64,000 nt of DNA, taken from NCBI RefSeq assembly GCF_900142965.1, contig NZ_FRCQ01000012.1, positions 112,632 to 176,631 of the forward strand. Direction: 5' to 3'. Position numbers and translations under genes: made by a program. Each line of letters opens with the position of its first letter. Position 1 is the stretch's first letter. The notes under the pieces were generated by a model. The model had not been told where the DNA came from and did not search any database. It saw nothing but the letters and a program-made list of their open reading frames with translations. Below, piece after piece: positions 46,063 to 54,358 of this stretch. The stretch is from Rhizobacter sp. OV335. Its GTDB lineage: Bacteria > Pseudomonadota > Gammaproteobacteria > Burkholderiales > Burkholderiaceae_C.

Positions 46063-47486
46063 TCCGCGCGCTGGCCGCGGCCTTCGCGGCAGCGGCGGGC
46101 CTGGTGCTGTTGTCCGGCTGTGCCGCGCCGTCGGCGGCGCTGCCGCGCGACGCCGCCGATGCCGAGTTGCTGCGCGAGCATCCGCAACGGCTGATCGTGG
46201 TCGCGGTCGCGAACCCGCGCGAGCGCGTCGTGACGCAGGCCGGCTCGACGCTGGCCTCCTACAACGCGAGCCAGCGCTACGGTGCCGGCAGCGAGGCGCG
46301 GTCGGTGCTCGAGGCGATCGAACGCGAGCACGGCCTGCGCGAGATCGCCGCGTGGCCGATCAGCGCGCTGCATGTGCACTGCGTCGTGCTGGAGATCGCG
46401 CCGGGTGCCGAGCGTGACCAGGTGCTGGCCGCGCTGGCGCGCGATCCGCGCGTCGAGCTGGCGCAGCCGCTGCAGGACTTCGACACGCTGGCGGCGCCGG
46501 AGGCCGCGCGCGCGTTGCCCGCGTCGCCTGCGTCCGTCGCGGCCTACAACGACCCGTACGTCGACCTGCAGCGCGGCTTCGCCGAACTCGACGCCGTCGA
46601 CGCCCACCAGCTCGCGCGCGGCCAGGGCGTGCGCATCGCGCTGATCGATACCGGCGTCGACACCACGCACCCCGACCTGCAGGGCCGCATCGCCGCGACG
46701 CGCGATTTCGTCGACGGCAACGCGGCGCAGTTCGATGCCGACCGCCACGGCACCGAGGTGGCCGGCGTGATCGCCGCGGTCGCGAACAACCGGCAGGGCA
46801 TCGTCGGCATCGCGCCGCAGGCGATGCTGTCAGTCTACAAGGCGTGCTGGCAGCGCAGCGCTGCCGACGGCGGCGGGGCGCGCTGCAACTCGTTCACGCT
46901 GGCGCAGGCGCTGGGCGCGAGCATCGACGACGGCGCCCGCATCATCAACCTGAGCCTGGGCGGGCCCGATGATCCGCTGCTCACGCGGCTGGTCGGCAAC
47001 GCACTCGGCCGCGGGCGCATCGTGATCGGCGCGATGCCGCCGGACGGCCGGCCGCATGGCTTCCCGACCGGCATCGCCGGCGTGATCGCGGTCGACAGCA
47101 CGACAGACAGCACGACGGACCGTGCGAAGGACGGTACCCCCGACGCGGTGCTGCGCGCGCCGGGCCGCGACATCCTGACGCTCGAGCCCGGCGGCCGCTA
47201 CGACTACAGCTCCGGGTCGTCGCTGGCCGCCGCGCACGCGAGCGCGGTCGCGGCGCTGCTGCTCGAGGCCGCGCCGTCGCAGGACGCCGCCGCGGTGCGC
47301 AGCGCGCTCGAACGTGGCCGCAGCGGCGCGTCGATCAATGCGTGCGAAGCGCTTGCAACTCTTTTCGCTCCCACCCGCACACACCGACAGGAGCAGGACG
47401 GTCGCGGACCGTGCGCTTCCCGCCGCGGGCCGACGGGCCCGCCTGTCGAACCGGTCGATGAAAGACCAAGAGGAGCGATGCAATGA
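46059..47486 (+). CDS. S8-family serine protease lipoprotein
   Basis: 475 aa. Lipobox LLSGC near residue 20, so periplasmic and lipid-anchored. A pro-region-like segment (about 50-160) precedes the subtilase domain: Asp in IALIDTGVDTTHPDL near 200, His in DRHGTEVAGVIAAVANN near 230 and Ser in SSGSSLAAAHASA near 390. The usual AAGN oxyanion-hole block is replaced by VIGAMPPDGRPHG, so the Asn is missing; activity may be altered. The last 45 codons contain an ECF promoter copy. It overlaps both neighbours by 4 bases. A role in cleaving the anti-sigma or damaged envelope proteins is inference. Confidence 0.85.
   Translation: MIRALAAAFAAAAGLVLLSGCAAPSAALPRDAADAELLREHPQRLIVVAVANPRERVVTQAGSTLASYNASQRYGAGSEARSVLEAIEREHGLREIAAWPISALHVHCVVLEIAPGAERDQVLAALARDPRVELAQPLQDFDTLAAPEAARALPASPASVAAYNDPYVDLQRGFAELDAVDAHQLARGQGVRIALIDTGVDTTHPDLQGRIAATRDFVDGNAAQFDADRHGTEVAGVIAAVANNRQGIVGIAPQAMLSVYKACWQRSAADGGGARCNSFTLAQALGASIDDGARIINLSLGGPDDPLLTRLVGNALGRGRIVIGAMPPDGRPHGFPTGIAGVIAVDSTTDSTTDRAKDGTPDAVLRAPGRDILTLEPGGRYDYSSGSSLAAAHASAVAALLLEAAPSQDAAAVRSALERGRSGASINACEALATLFAPTRTHRQEQDGRGPCASRRGPTGPPVEPVDERPRGAMQ
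47353..47389 (+). promoter_or_regulatory. Second ECF promoter copy, inside the protease 3' end
   Basis: TTGCAACT (47353-47360), 18 bases, ACACACCGACA (47379-47389): both blocks and spacing are identical to the copy before the sigma gene. The -10 reads CGCACA. It would drive the HxH-lipoprotein, TlpA, DUF4266, DUF3570 and DsbD genes separately from the sigma/anti-sigma/protease message. Confidence 0.7.
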
Positions 47487-47872
47487 CGATGACACGCAAG
47501 GGATTCCTGGGGGCTGCCGCCGGCAGCACGGTGCTGCTGTTCCTGCAGGCCTGCGGTGGCGGTGGCAGCGACTACAGCCCGGCGCCCGCTCCGGGGCCGG
47601 CCCCCGCCCCGCCGCCCGGTCCGGGCCCGCAGAGCTGCGGTTCGTCCGGCGGGCAGATCGCCGGCAACCATGGCCACGTGCTGGCCATCGCGACCGCCGA
47701 CCTCGACTCGACCACCGACAAGACCTACAACATCACCGGCACGGCGTCGCACGCCCACAGCGTGACCTTCACGCCGGCGCAGCTGCAGTTGCTGAAGGCC
47801 GGGCAGGCGGTGTCCGTGACCTCGACGCTCGGCGCCCAGCACGACCACGTCGTCACGGCCAGCTGCTCATGA
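47483..47872 (+). CDS. Small lipoprotein with three HxH motifs
   Basis: 129 aa. The signal region TRKGFLGAAAGSTVLLFLQA ends in a Cys (lipobox FLQAC), then a Pro-rich linker (PAPAPGPAPAPPPGPGP). The folded part has NHGHVLAIA, SHAHSVTFTPAQLQLLKAG and QHDHVVTASC: three HxH pairs that could bind copper, zinc or another soft metal. A Cys pair (QSCGSSG and TASCS) could form a disulfide. It overlaps the protease by 4 bases (ATGA), and TlpA overlaps it likewise. No family was recognised. Confidence 0.75.
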   Translation: MTMTRKGFLGAAAGSTVLLFLQACGGGGSDYSPAPAPGPAPAPPPGPGPQSCGSSGGQIAGNHGHVLAIATADLDSTTDKTYNITGTASHAHSVTFTPAQLQLLKAGQAVSVTSTLGAQHDHVVTASCS

Positions 47873-48375
47873 GCTGGCAGCGCACGCTGGCCGCCGCGCT
47901 GCTCGCGGCGGCCGGGATCGGTGTGCTGCCGGTGGCCTTCGCGGTCGAGGCCGGCCAGCCGGCGCCCGACGTCGAGCTGCCGGCCGCCGTCGATGCGGCG
48001 CCGCGGCTGTCGGCGCTGAAGGGCAAGCTCGTCTACGTCGACTTCTGGGCCTCGTGGTGCGGGCCGTGCCGGCAGTCGTTCCCGTGGATGAACGAGATGC
48101 AGGCGAAGTACGGCGCCAAGGGCCTGCAGGTGGTCGCGATCAACCTCGATGCGAAGCGGGCCGATGCCGACGCGTTCCTCGCGCAGGTGCCGGCGCGCTT
48201 CGGCCTTGCGTTCGATGCGGCGGGTGCCTCGGCCAAGCGCTTCGGCGTGAAGGGCATGCCGACCTCGGTGCTGATCGGGCGCAACGGCGAGGTGCTGATG
48301 GTGCACCAGGGCTTCCGCGAGGACGAGCGGCAGGCGCTGGAAACCAGGCTGGCGGCGGCGCTCGCGACACCGTAG
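47869..48375 (+). CDS. TlpA-like thioredoxin
   Basis: 168 aa. A signal sequence (LAAALLAAAGIGVLPVAFAV) places the domain in the periplasm. The redox site is CGPC in YVDFWASWCGPCRQSFPW. The cis-Pro loop is KGMPTSVLIGRNG. Redoxin/TlpA-like proteins reduce selected disulfides and can be re-reduced by DsbD, which is encoded at the end of the same gene run. It is translationally coupled to the HxH lipoprotein, suggesting that it keeps Cys residues of that or the DUF4266 protein reduced; this is inference. Confidence 0.9.
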   Translation: MSWQRTLAAALLAAAGIGVLPVAFAVEAGQPAPDVELPAAVDAAPRLSALKGKLVYVDFWASWCGPCRQSFPWMNEMQAKYGAKGLQVVAINLDAKRADADAFLAQVPARFGLAFDAAGASAKRFGVKGMPTSVLIGRNGEVLMVHQGFREDERQALETRLAAALATP

Positions 48376-48403
48376 TTCTCTCTTTTCAATTCAAGGATCT
48401 TCG

Positions 48404-48628
48404 ATGCGATCGATGCTTCGGGCAGCGGGCTGCCTGTGCCTGGCCGTGCTCGGCGGATGTTCCGCCTGGGCGCCGCCCCAGCCGTGGGAGAAGGGCCAGC
48501 TGGCTCGCCCCGAGATGACGATGGGCGGCGATGCGCTCGGTGAGCGCTATGCGCAGCACATCTATGCGAGCAAGGAAGCGGCCTCTGGCGGCTACGGCGT
48601 CGGCGGAGGCGGCTGTGGCTGCAACTGA
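48404..48628 (+). CDS. DUF4266 family lipoprotein
   Basis: 74 aa. Lipobox LGGC near residue 19 (AVLGGCSAWAPPQPWEKGQL). It ends YGVGGGGCGCN, the conserved DUF4266 tail with a CxC motif after Gly-rich residues, which may bind a metal or be modified. DUF4266, DUF3570, TlpA and sometimes ApbE genes are a recurrent cluster (general recollection). Here ApbE is absent. The stop overlaps the DUF3570 start by 14 bases. Function unknown. Confidence 0.8.
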   Translation: MRSMLRAAGCLCLAVLGGCSAWAPPQPWEKGQLARPEMTMGGDALGERYAQHIYASKEAASGGYGVGGGGCGCN

Positions 48629-49751
48629 CGCACGCGGCGCGCTGGTGCTGGCGGCGCTCGCGCTGCCCGGCGTGTGGGCCGGCAGCGTGCAGGCGCAGGG
48701 CGCGCCGGAGCACGGCCTGGTCGCGATCAAGCACCTGCACTACGAGGACTCGCAGCCCGGGCTGCACCGCATCACCGTCGACTCGCCGTCGTTCTACCTG
48801 CTGGCACCGATCAATCCCGGCTGGTCGGTCGAGGGCACCGCGGTGCTGGACTCGCTGTCGGGCGCGACGCCGCGCTGGCAGAGCGCAGTCTCCAGCGCAT
48901 CGACGATGCACGAGACGCGGCGCGCCGGCGATGTGCGGGTCACGCGTTACCTGGATCGTGCGACCTATTCCATCGGCGCGAGCGTCTCGCGCGAGCACGA
49001 CTACGACTCCGACGCGCTGTCGTTCAACGGCAGCTGGTCGAGCGACGACAACAACACCACCTGGCATGCCGGCATCGGCGGCAACCGCGACCGCATCCAC
49101 CCGACCGACGGCGGCAATGTCGGCATCGACCGCCGCACGCGCAGCGGCACCGATGTGATCGTCGGCGTCACGCAGGCGGTGTCGCCGGTCGACCTGGTGC
49201 AGCTCGACCTGAGCCACAGCCTCGGCCACGGCTACTTCGACGATCCGTACAAGGACCTCGACTTCCGCCCCGACCGGCGGCGCCAGGCTTCGCTGCTGGC
49301 GCGCTGGAACCACCACCTCGCCGACCTCGGCGCGACGCTGCGCAGCAGCTGGCGGGCGTACCGCGACAGCTACGGCGTGCGCGCCCACACGCTGCAGGCC
49401 GAGTGGGTGCAGCCGTTCGGCGGGCAGTTCGCGCTGACGCCGCTGCTGCGCTACTACACGCAGGGCGCGGCGGACTTCTACGCCAGGGCGCAGGTCGATG
49501 CGAACGGCGCGCCGGTCTACCCGGCGCTGTCACCGGGGCAGCTGAACTCGGGCGACCAGCGGCTGTCGGCGTTCGGCGCGTTCACGCTGGGGCTGAAGGC
49601 CGAGTACAAGCTCGACGCGCTGTGGTCGGTCGACGCGAAGGTCGAGGCCTACGAGCAGCGCGGCAGCTGGCGCGCCGGTGGCGACGGGTCGCCGAACCTC
49701 GAGCCGTTCCGGGCACGCTCGGTGCAGCTGGGTGTGAGCCGCCAATTCTGA
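48615..49751 (+). CDS. DUF3570 family outer-membrane protein
   Basis: 378 aa from a GTG at 48615 with GGAGG upstream; the open frame upstream is antisense-like filler. A signal sequence (LVLAALALPGVWAGSVQAQ) is followed by the DUF3570 blocks HLHYEDSQPGLHRITVDSPS, VRVTRYLDRATYSIGASVSR, SLGHGYFDDPYKDLDFRPDR and WVQPFGGQFALTPLLRYYTQ, ending VQLGVSRQF with terminal Phe as in outer-membrane barrels. DUF3570 proteins are predicted outer-membrane proteins of unknown role, encoded beside DUF4266. Confidence 0.88.
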   Translation: MAATDARGALVLAALALPGVWAGSVQAQGAPEHGLVAIKHLHYEDSQPGLHRITVDSPSFYLLAPINPGWSVEGTAVLDSLSGATPRWQSAVSSASTMHETRRAGDVRVTRYLDRATYSIGASVSREHDYDSDALSFNGSWSSDDNNTTWHAGIGGNRDRIHPTDGGNVGIDRRTRSGTDVIVGVTQAVSPVDLVQLDLSHSLGHGYFDDPYKDLDFRPDRRRQASLLARWNHHLADLGATLRSSWRAYRDSYGVRAHTLQAEWVQPFGGQFALTPLLRYYTQGAADFYARAQVDANGAPVYPALSPGQLNSGDQRLSAFGAFTLGLKAEYKLDALWSVDAKVEAYEQRGSWRAGGDGSPNLEPFRARSVQLGVSRQF

Positions 49752-49763
49752 CGGAGAGCATCG

Positions 49764-51575
49764 ATGAAGAACCTGATGTTGCGGGCGCTGTGGCTGATGG
49801 CGGCACTGCTGCCTCTGCCGGCCGCCGCTGCGGCCGACGATTTCCTCGACCCGGAAGCCGCGTTCCGGTTGACCGTGCAGGCGCAGGACGCGCAGCACGT
49901 CGCGATGCACTTCGCGATCGCACCGGGCTACTACCTGTACCGCGAACGCCTGAGCGTGCAGGCCGCGCCGGCCGCGGCGGCGGGCGCGGCCGTGGCGATC
50001 CCGCGCGGCAAGACCAAGTTCGACGAGACCTTCCAGAAGGAGGTCGAGTACTTCCACGACGAGCTCACGATGGTGCTGCCCATCGCCGCCGATGCGCCGC
50101 CGTTCCGTCTCACCGTGGGCCACCAGGGCTGTGCCGAGAAGGGCCTGTGCTACCCGCCGGCGACGCATGCGTTCGACCTGAAGCCGCGAGCCGGTGGATG
50201 GACCGTCGCGGCGGTGGCCGATGCGGACAGCGCCACAGCGCCGATGGCCTCCGTGGCCGTGCCGGCCACGACTGCGCCCGCTGCCCCCGAGACCGGCCGC
50301 TTCGCGAGCGCGCTGCAATCGCGCAGCCTGCTGACGGTCGCCGGCGTGTTCCTGCTGGCCGGCGTGCTGTTGTCGTTCACGCCCTGCGTGCTGCCGATGC
50401 TGCCGATCCTGTCGTCGATCATCGTCGGCCAGCGCGGCACGGTGTCGCGCTGGCGCGGCTTCTCGCTGGCGTCGGCCTATGCGCTCGGCATGGCGCTCGT
50501 CTACACCGCGTTCGGCATGACGGCCGGCCTGCTCGGCGAAGGGCTCGCGGCCGCGCTGCAGAACGCCTGGGTGCTGGGCGCGTTCGCGCTGCTGCTGGCC
50601 GGGTTGTCGCTGTCGATGTTCGGCGTCTACGAGCTGCAGTTGCCGAATGCGCTGCAGAGCAAGCTGAGCGAGGTGTCGGGCCGGCTGCAGGGCGGGCGCT
50701 ACCTCGGCGTGTTCGTGATGGGCGGCCTGTCGGCGCTGATCGTCGGCCCTTGCGTCGCGGCGCCGCTGGCCGGTGCGCTGGTCTACATCAGCCGCACGCA
50801 CGACGTGTGGCTGGGCGGCATCGCGCTGTTCTCGCTCGCCGCCGGCATGAGCGTGCCGCTGCTGCTGGTCGGCGTGTCGGCCGGATCGCTGCTGCCGCGC
50901 GCCGGCGGGTGGATGGACCGCGTGAAGCACTTCTTCGGCGTGATGCTGCTGGCGGTGGCGCTGTGGATGGTGTCGCCGGTGCTGCCATCGTGGGGGCTGA
51001 TGCTCGGCGCGGCCGCGCTGCTGCTGGCAAGCGCGGTGTACCTCGGCGCGTTCGATGGCGGCAGCATGTCGCCGGGGCGCGCGGCGACGCGCGGCGTCGG
51101 GCTGCTGCTGGCGGTGCTCGCGGTGCTGCAACTGGCCGGCATCGCATCGGGCGGGCGCGACCTGCTGCAGCCCTTGCAGCACCTCGCCGGCTCGGGCCAG
51201 CCAGGCGCCACGCGCGAGACCGCGCTGCCGTTCCAGCCGGTGGCCGACCTCACGGCACTCGATGCCGCGGTGCGTGCGTCGACCAAGCCGGTGATGGTCG
51301 ACCTGTACGCCGACTGGTGCGTCGCCTGCAAGGAGTTCGAGTCGCTGACCTTCACCGATGCCGCGGTGCGCGAGCGGCTGGCCGGCATGACGCTGCTGCG
51401 CGTCGACGTGACGGCCAACAACGCGCAGGACAAGGCCCTGATGCGCAAGTACGGCCTGTTCGGGCCGCCGGCGCTGCTGTTCTTCCCGCCGGGCGGCGAG
51501 GAGCGCAGCGACGCGCGCGTGGTGGGCTTCCTGGATGCGGCGAGCTTCCGAGAGCACCTCGACCAGCGGCGCTGA
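49764..51575 (+). CDS. dsbD: Thiol:disulfide interchange protein DsbD
   Basis: 603 aa. All three DsbD parts are present: periplasmic alpha domain (about 25-150) with Cys pair in GHQGCAEKGLCYPP; the eight-helix membrane domain (about 185-440) with FTPCVLPMLPI and LIVGPCVAAPLAG, the two redox Cys of DsbD beta; and the C-terminal thioredoxin-like gamma domain with DLYADWCVACKEFE (CVAC). It moves electrons from cytoplasmic thioredoxin to periplasmic acceptors such as the TlpA protein encoded in the same run. Standard length for DsbD. Last gene of the ECF-controlled run. Confidence 0.95.
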   Translation: MKNLMLRALWLMAALLPLPAAAAADDFLDPEAAFRLTVQAQDAQHVAMHFAIAPGYYLYRERLSVQAAPAAAAGAAVAIPRGKTKFDETFQKEVEYFHDELTMVLPIAADAPPFRLTVGHQGCAEKGLCYPPATHAFDLKPRAGGWTVAAVADADSATAPMASVAVPATTAPAAPETGRFASALQSRSLLTVAGVFLLAGVLLSFTPCVLPMLPILSSIIVGQRGTVSRWRGFSLASAYALGMALVYTAFGMTAGLLGEGLAAALQNAWVLGAFALLLAGLSLSMFGVYELQLPNALQSKLSEVSGRLQGGRYLGVFVMGGLSALIVGPCVAAPLAGALVYISRTHDVWLGGIALFSLAAGMSVPLLLVGVSAGSLLPRAGGWMDRVKHFFGVMLLAVALWMVSPVLPSWGLMLGAAALLLASAVYLGAFDGGSMSPGRAATRGVGLLLAVLAVLQLAGIASGGRDLLQPLQHLAGSGQPGATRETALPFQPVADLTALDAAVRASTKPVMVDLYADWCVACKEFESLTFTDAAVRERLAGMTLLRVDVTANNAQDKALMRKYGLFGPPALLFFPPGGEERSDARVVGFLDAASFREHLDQRR

Positions 51576-51643
51576 CTTCGCGCCGCTGCACGCCGGTTCG
51601 CCGGTGATGCCGTGTTCTTGCATGTGCTCAACAAAATGAACAC

Positions 51644-51856
51644 ATGAACACACATCAAGCCGCTCCGAATTCCGCGCCGGCCCACGCCGCCCTCACGCTG
51701 CGTGACCTGCACGATCCCCACCCCAAGGACATGCGCTCGTGGCGCAGCGCGTCGATGACCGTCACCGAGAGGCCGGGCAGCACCTGCCACTACGTCGTGC
51801 TGCCCGACGGGAGGCTGTTCAGGATGCCGGTGCTGCCGCCGGCGCGGATGAGCTGA
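51644..51856 (+). CDS. Small conserved-looking hypothetical protein
   Basis: 70 aa: ALTLRDLHDPHPKDMRSWRS, then MTVTERPGSTCHYVVLPDG. The third codon positions are strongly GC-biased, as in real genes here. It follows dsbD by 68 bases and its 3' end overlaps the convergent DUF72 gene by 38 bases. No family, signal peptide or membrane segment. It may be a short regulator or unrelated. Confidence 0.5.
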   Translation: MNTHQAAPNSAPAHAALTLRDLHDPHPKDMRSWRSASMTVTERPGSTCHYVVLPDGRLFRMPVLPPARMS

Positions 51857-52739
51857 GCCCCGTCGGCAGGCCGAGCCGCGCGGCCAGGTGGGCTGCGTCG
51901 TACGGCGCGTGCACCTTCACGTCATTGTCGAAGTAGCAGAACACGTCGCGCTTTGCGCGCCGGGGTGCCGCACGCGGCGACGCGAGCCGCGCATCCGGCA
52001 CCTGCCGACCGTGTCGCCACGCCTCGATGCGCTGCGCCCAGTGGTCGAGCGCGGCATCGCCATAGCCGCTGGCGTACAGCTCCTTGTCGCCATGCAGCCG
52101 CAGGTAGACGAAGTCACCGCTCAGGTCCTCGAGCAGCGGCCAACGTTGCGCGGTGTCGGCGACGACCAGCGCGATGTGGTGGCGGCGCAGCAGCGCGATG
52201 AAGGCCGGGTCGACGAAGCTGTCGTGCCGGATCTCCACCGCATGCCGCAGGCGCCGCGCCGGGCCGGCCTTCAGCCAGCTGCGGTCGTCGAGGCGGTCGT
52301 CATGCTCGCGGGCCAGCGCGCGCGCGGCGTCGGTGTCGTGCGGCAGCATCGCGAAGAAGGTGTCGAAGCGCTCCGCGTCGAAGGCCAGCTGTGGCGGGAA
52401 CTGCCACAGCACCGGCCCGAGCTTCGTGCGCAACGCCAGCACGCCGGAGGCGAAGAAGTTGGCCAGCGGCGTGCGCACGTCCTTCAGTTTTCGCAGGTGG
52501 GTGATGTACTTCGGGCCCTTGACCGAGAACACGAAATCGCCGGGCGTGTCGTCGTGCCAGGCCTCGTAGGACGAAGGCCGCTGCAGCGAATAGAACGAAC
52601 CGTTGATCTCGATGCTCGGCAGCATGCGCGACGCGAAGGACAGCTCCTGCCGCTGCGGCAGTTTCGGCGGGTAGAAGACGCCGCGCCAGGGCGCGTAGCG
52701 CCAGCCCGAGATGCCGATTCGAACGATGCCGGTGGCCAT
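51819..52739 (-). CDS. DUF72 family protein
   Basis: 306 aa from the ATG at 52739. The TIM-barrel DUF72 signature is present: VRIGISGWRYAPWRGVFYP, MLPSIEINGSFYSLQRPSSY, DFVFSVKGPKYITHLRKLKD, LGPVLWQFPPQLAFD, AVEIRHDSFVDP, FVYLRLHG and VFCYFDNDVKVHAPYDA. DUF72 proteins (YecE group) lack a settled biochemical function; a phosphodiesterase/nuclease-like role has been proposed. It lies 37 bases downstream of the ComM gene on the same strand. Confidence 0.93.
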   Translation of the reverse strand: MATGIVRIGISGWRYAPWRGVFYPPKLPQRQELSFASRMLPSIEINGSFYSLQRPSSYEAWHDDTPGDFVFSVKGPKYITHLRKLKDVRTPLANFFASGVLALRTKLGPVLWQFPPQLAFDAERFDTFFAMLPHDTDAARALAREHDDRLDDRSWLKAGPARRLRHAVEIRHDSFVDPAFIALLRRHHIALVVADTAQRWPLLEDLSGDFVYLRLHGDKELYASGYGDAALDHWAQRIEAWRHGRQVPDARLASPRAAPRRAKRDVFCYFDNDVKVHAPYDAAHLAARLGLPTGLSSSAPAAAPAS

Positions 52740-52776
52740 GCAACGGAGCGGCAAGCCGCGTGCCTGCGATGGGGGC

Positions 52777-54309
52777 TCAGCCGGGCGCCAGCGCGCGCCG
52801 GTACTGGATGGCCTCGGCCAGGTCGGCCGTCGCGATGGCGGGACGGCCCGCCAGGTCGGCGATGCTGCGCGCCATCCGCAGCACGCGGTGGAAGCTGCGC
52901 GCCGACCAGCCCAGCTTGGTGGACACCGAACGCAGGAAGGCCGCACCGGCGGTGTCGAGCGCGCAATGCAGGTCGAGCGCATCCCCGGCCAGCTGCGCAT
53001 TGCGACAGCCCTGGCGTGCCAGTGCACGCTGCTGCGCCACCTCGACGCGCCGCGCGATCGGCGCACTTGCCTCGCCATCGGGGGCCGCGGCCATTGCCTC
53101 GGCCGGCAGCGCTGGCACCTCGACCTGCAGGTCGATGCGGTCGAGCAGCGGGCCGCTGATGCGGGCCTGGTAGCGCAGCACGAGATCAGGCGAGCAGCGG
53201 CACGCGCGCTGCGGGTTGCCGAGGTGGCCGCAGGGGCACGGGTTCATCGCGGCGATCAGCTGGAAGCGCGCCGGGAAGTCGGCCTGCCGCGCTGCGCGCG
53301 AGATCGTGATGCGGCCGGTTTCCATCGGCTCGCGCAAGGCTTCGAGCGCGGCGCGCGGGAACTCGGGCAACTCGTCGAGGAACAGCACGCCGTGGTGCGC
53401 GAGCGAGATCTCGCCCGGCCGCGGCGGCGACCCGCCGCCCACCAGCGCCACCGCCGACGCACCGTGGTGCGGGCTGCGCATCACGCGCTGCTGCCAGTGC
53501 TCGGCGCGGAAGCCGCCGCTGATGCTGAGCACCGCGGCCGATTCGAGCGCCTCCTGCGCGGTCAGCGGGGGCAGCAGCCCGGCGAAGCGCTGCGCCAGCA
53601 TCGACTTGCCGGTGCCGGGCGGGCCGATCATCAGCAGGCTGTGGCCGCCGATCGCGGCGATCTCGAGTGCGCGCTTGGCACCGCTCTGGCCCTTGACGTC
53701 CCTCATGTCCGGCAAGGTCGGTGGCGTGCCGATGCGCGGCGGCAGCGCGCGCGGCAGCGGCTCGCGCGGCGTCGGGTTGTCGGGGTCATCCGGCCGCAAC
53801 GCCTCGACCAGCTCGAGCAGGTGCTTCGCGCCGTGGATCTCGATGCCCGCGACCAATGCCGCCTCTTCGGCGCTCGCCGCCGGCAGCACCAGCGCGCGGG
53901 CCGGTGGGCCTTGCGTCTGCAGCGCGAGCGCCATGGCCAGCGCGCCGCGCACCGGCCGCAGGTCCCCGGCGAGCGACAACTCGCCGGCGAATTCGTAGCG
54001 TGCGAGGCGTTGCAGGTCCAGCCCGCCTTGCGCCGCGATGATGCCGAGCGCGATCGGCAAATCGAAGCGGCCCGACTCCTTCGGCAGGTCGGCCGGTGCC
54101 AGGTTCACCGTGATGCGCTTGTTGTGCGGGAAGGCCAGGCCGCTGTTCTGCAGCGCGGCGCGCACCCGCTCGCGCGCTTCCTTGACCTCGGTGTCGGCCA
54201 GCCCGACCAGCGTGAAGTTCGGCAGGCCGTTGGCCAGGTGCACCTCGACGGTGACCTCGGGTGCCGCCAGGCCATCGAGGGCCCGGCTGTGGACGACGGC
54301 CAATGTCAT
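52777..54309 (-). CDS. comM: YifB/ComM family magnesium-chelatase-like ATPase
   Basis: 510 aa from the ATG at 54309, the usual length. An N-terminal ChlI-like domain (VVHSRALDGLAAPEVTVEVH, GLPNFTLVGLADTEVKEARE, RITVNLAPADLPKESGRFDL) is followed by the AAA+ module with Walker A LMIGPPGTGKSMLAQRF, Walker B GVLFLDELPEFPRAALEALR, a Cys-rich insert (NPCPCGHLGNPQRACRCSPD) and the C-terminal domain. ComM is a hexameric helicase that drives branch migration during natural transformation in Vibrio; in other bacteria its role is inferred. There are no competence genes nearby. Confidence 0.93.
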   Translation of the reverse strand: MTLAVVHSRALDGLAAPEVTVEVHLANGLPNFTLVGLADTEVKEARERVRAALQNSGLAFPHNKRITVNLAPADLPKESGRFDLPIALGIIAAQGGLDLQRLARYEFAGELSLAGDLRPVRGALAMALALQTQGPPARALVLPAASAEEAALVAGIEIHGAKHLLELVEALRPDDPDNPTPREPLPRALPPRIGTPPTLPDMRDVKGQSGAKRALEIAAIGGHSLLMIGPPGTGKSMLAQRFAGLLPPLTAQEALESAAVLSISGGFRAEHWQQRVMRSPHHGASAVALVGGGSPPRPGEISLAHHGVLFLDELPEFPRAALEALREPMETGRITISRAARQADFPARFQLIAAMNPCPCGHLGNPQRACRCSPDLVLRYQARISGPLLDRIDLQVEVPALPAEAMAAAPDGEASAPIARRVEVAQQRALARQGCRNAQLAGDALDLHCALDTAGAAFLRSVSTKLGWSARSFHRVLRMARSIADLAGRPAIATADLAEAIQYRRALAPG

Positions 54310-54358
54310 GCGCGTTCCCTGCTTCGGAGGTGAGAGGCGCGCGATTCTGCCCAGGGAG

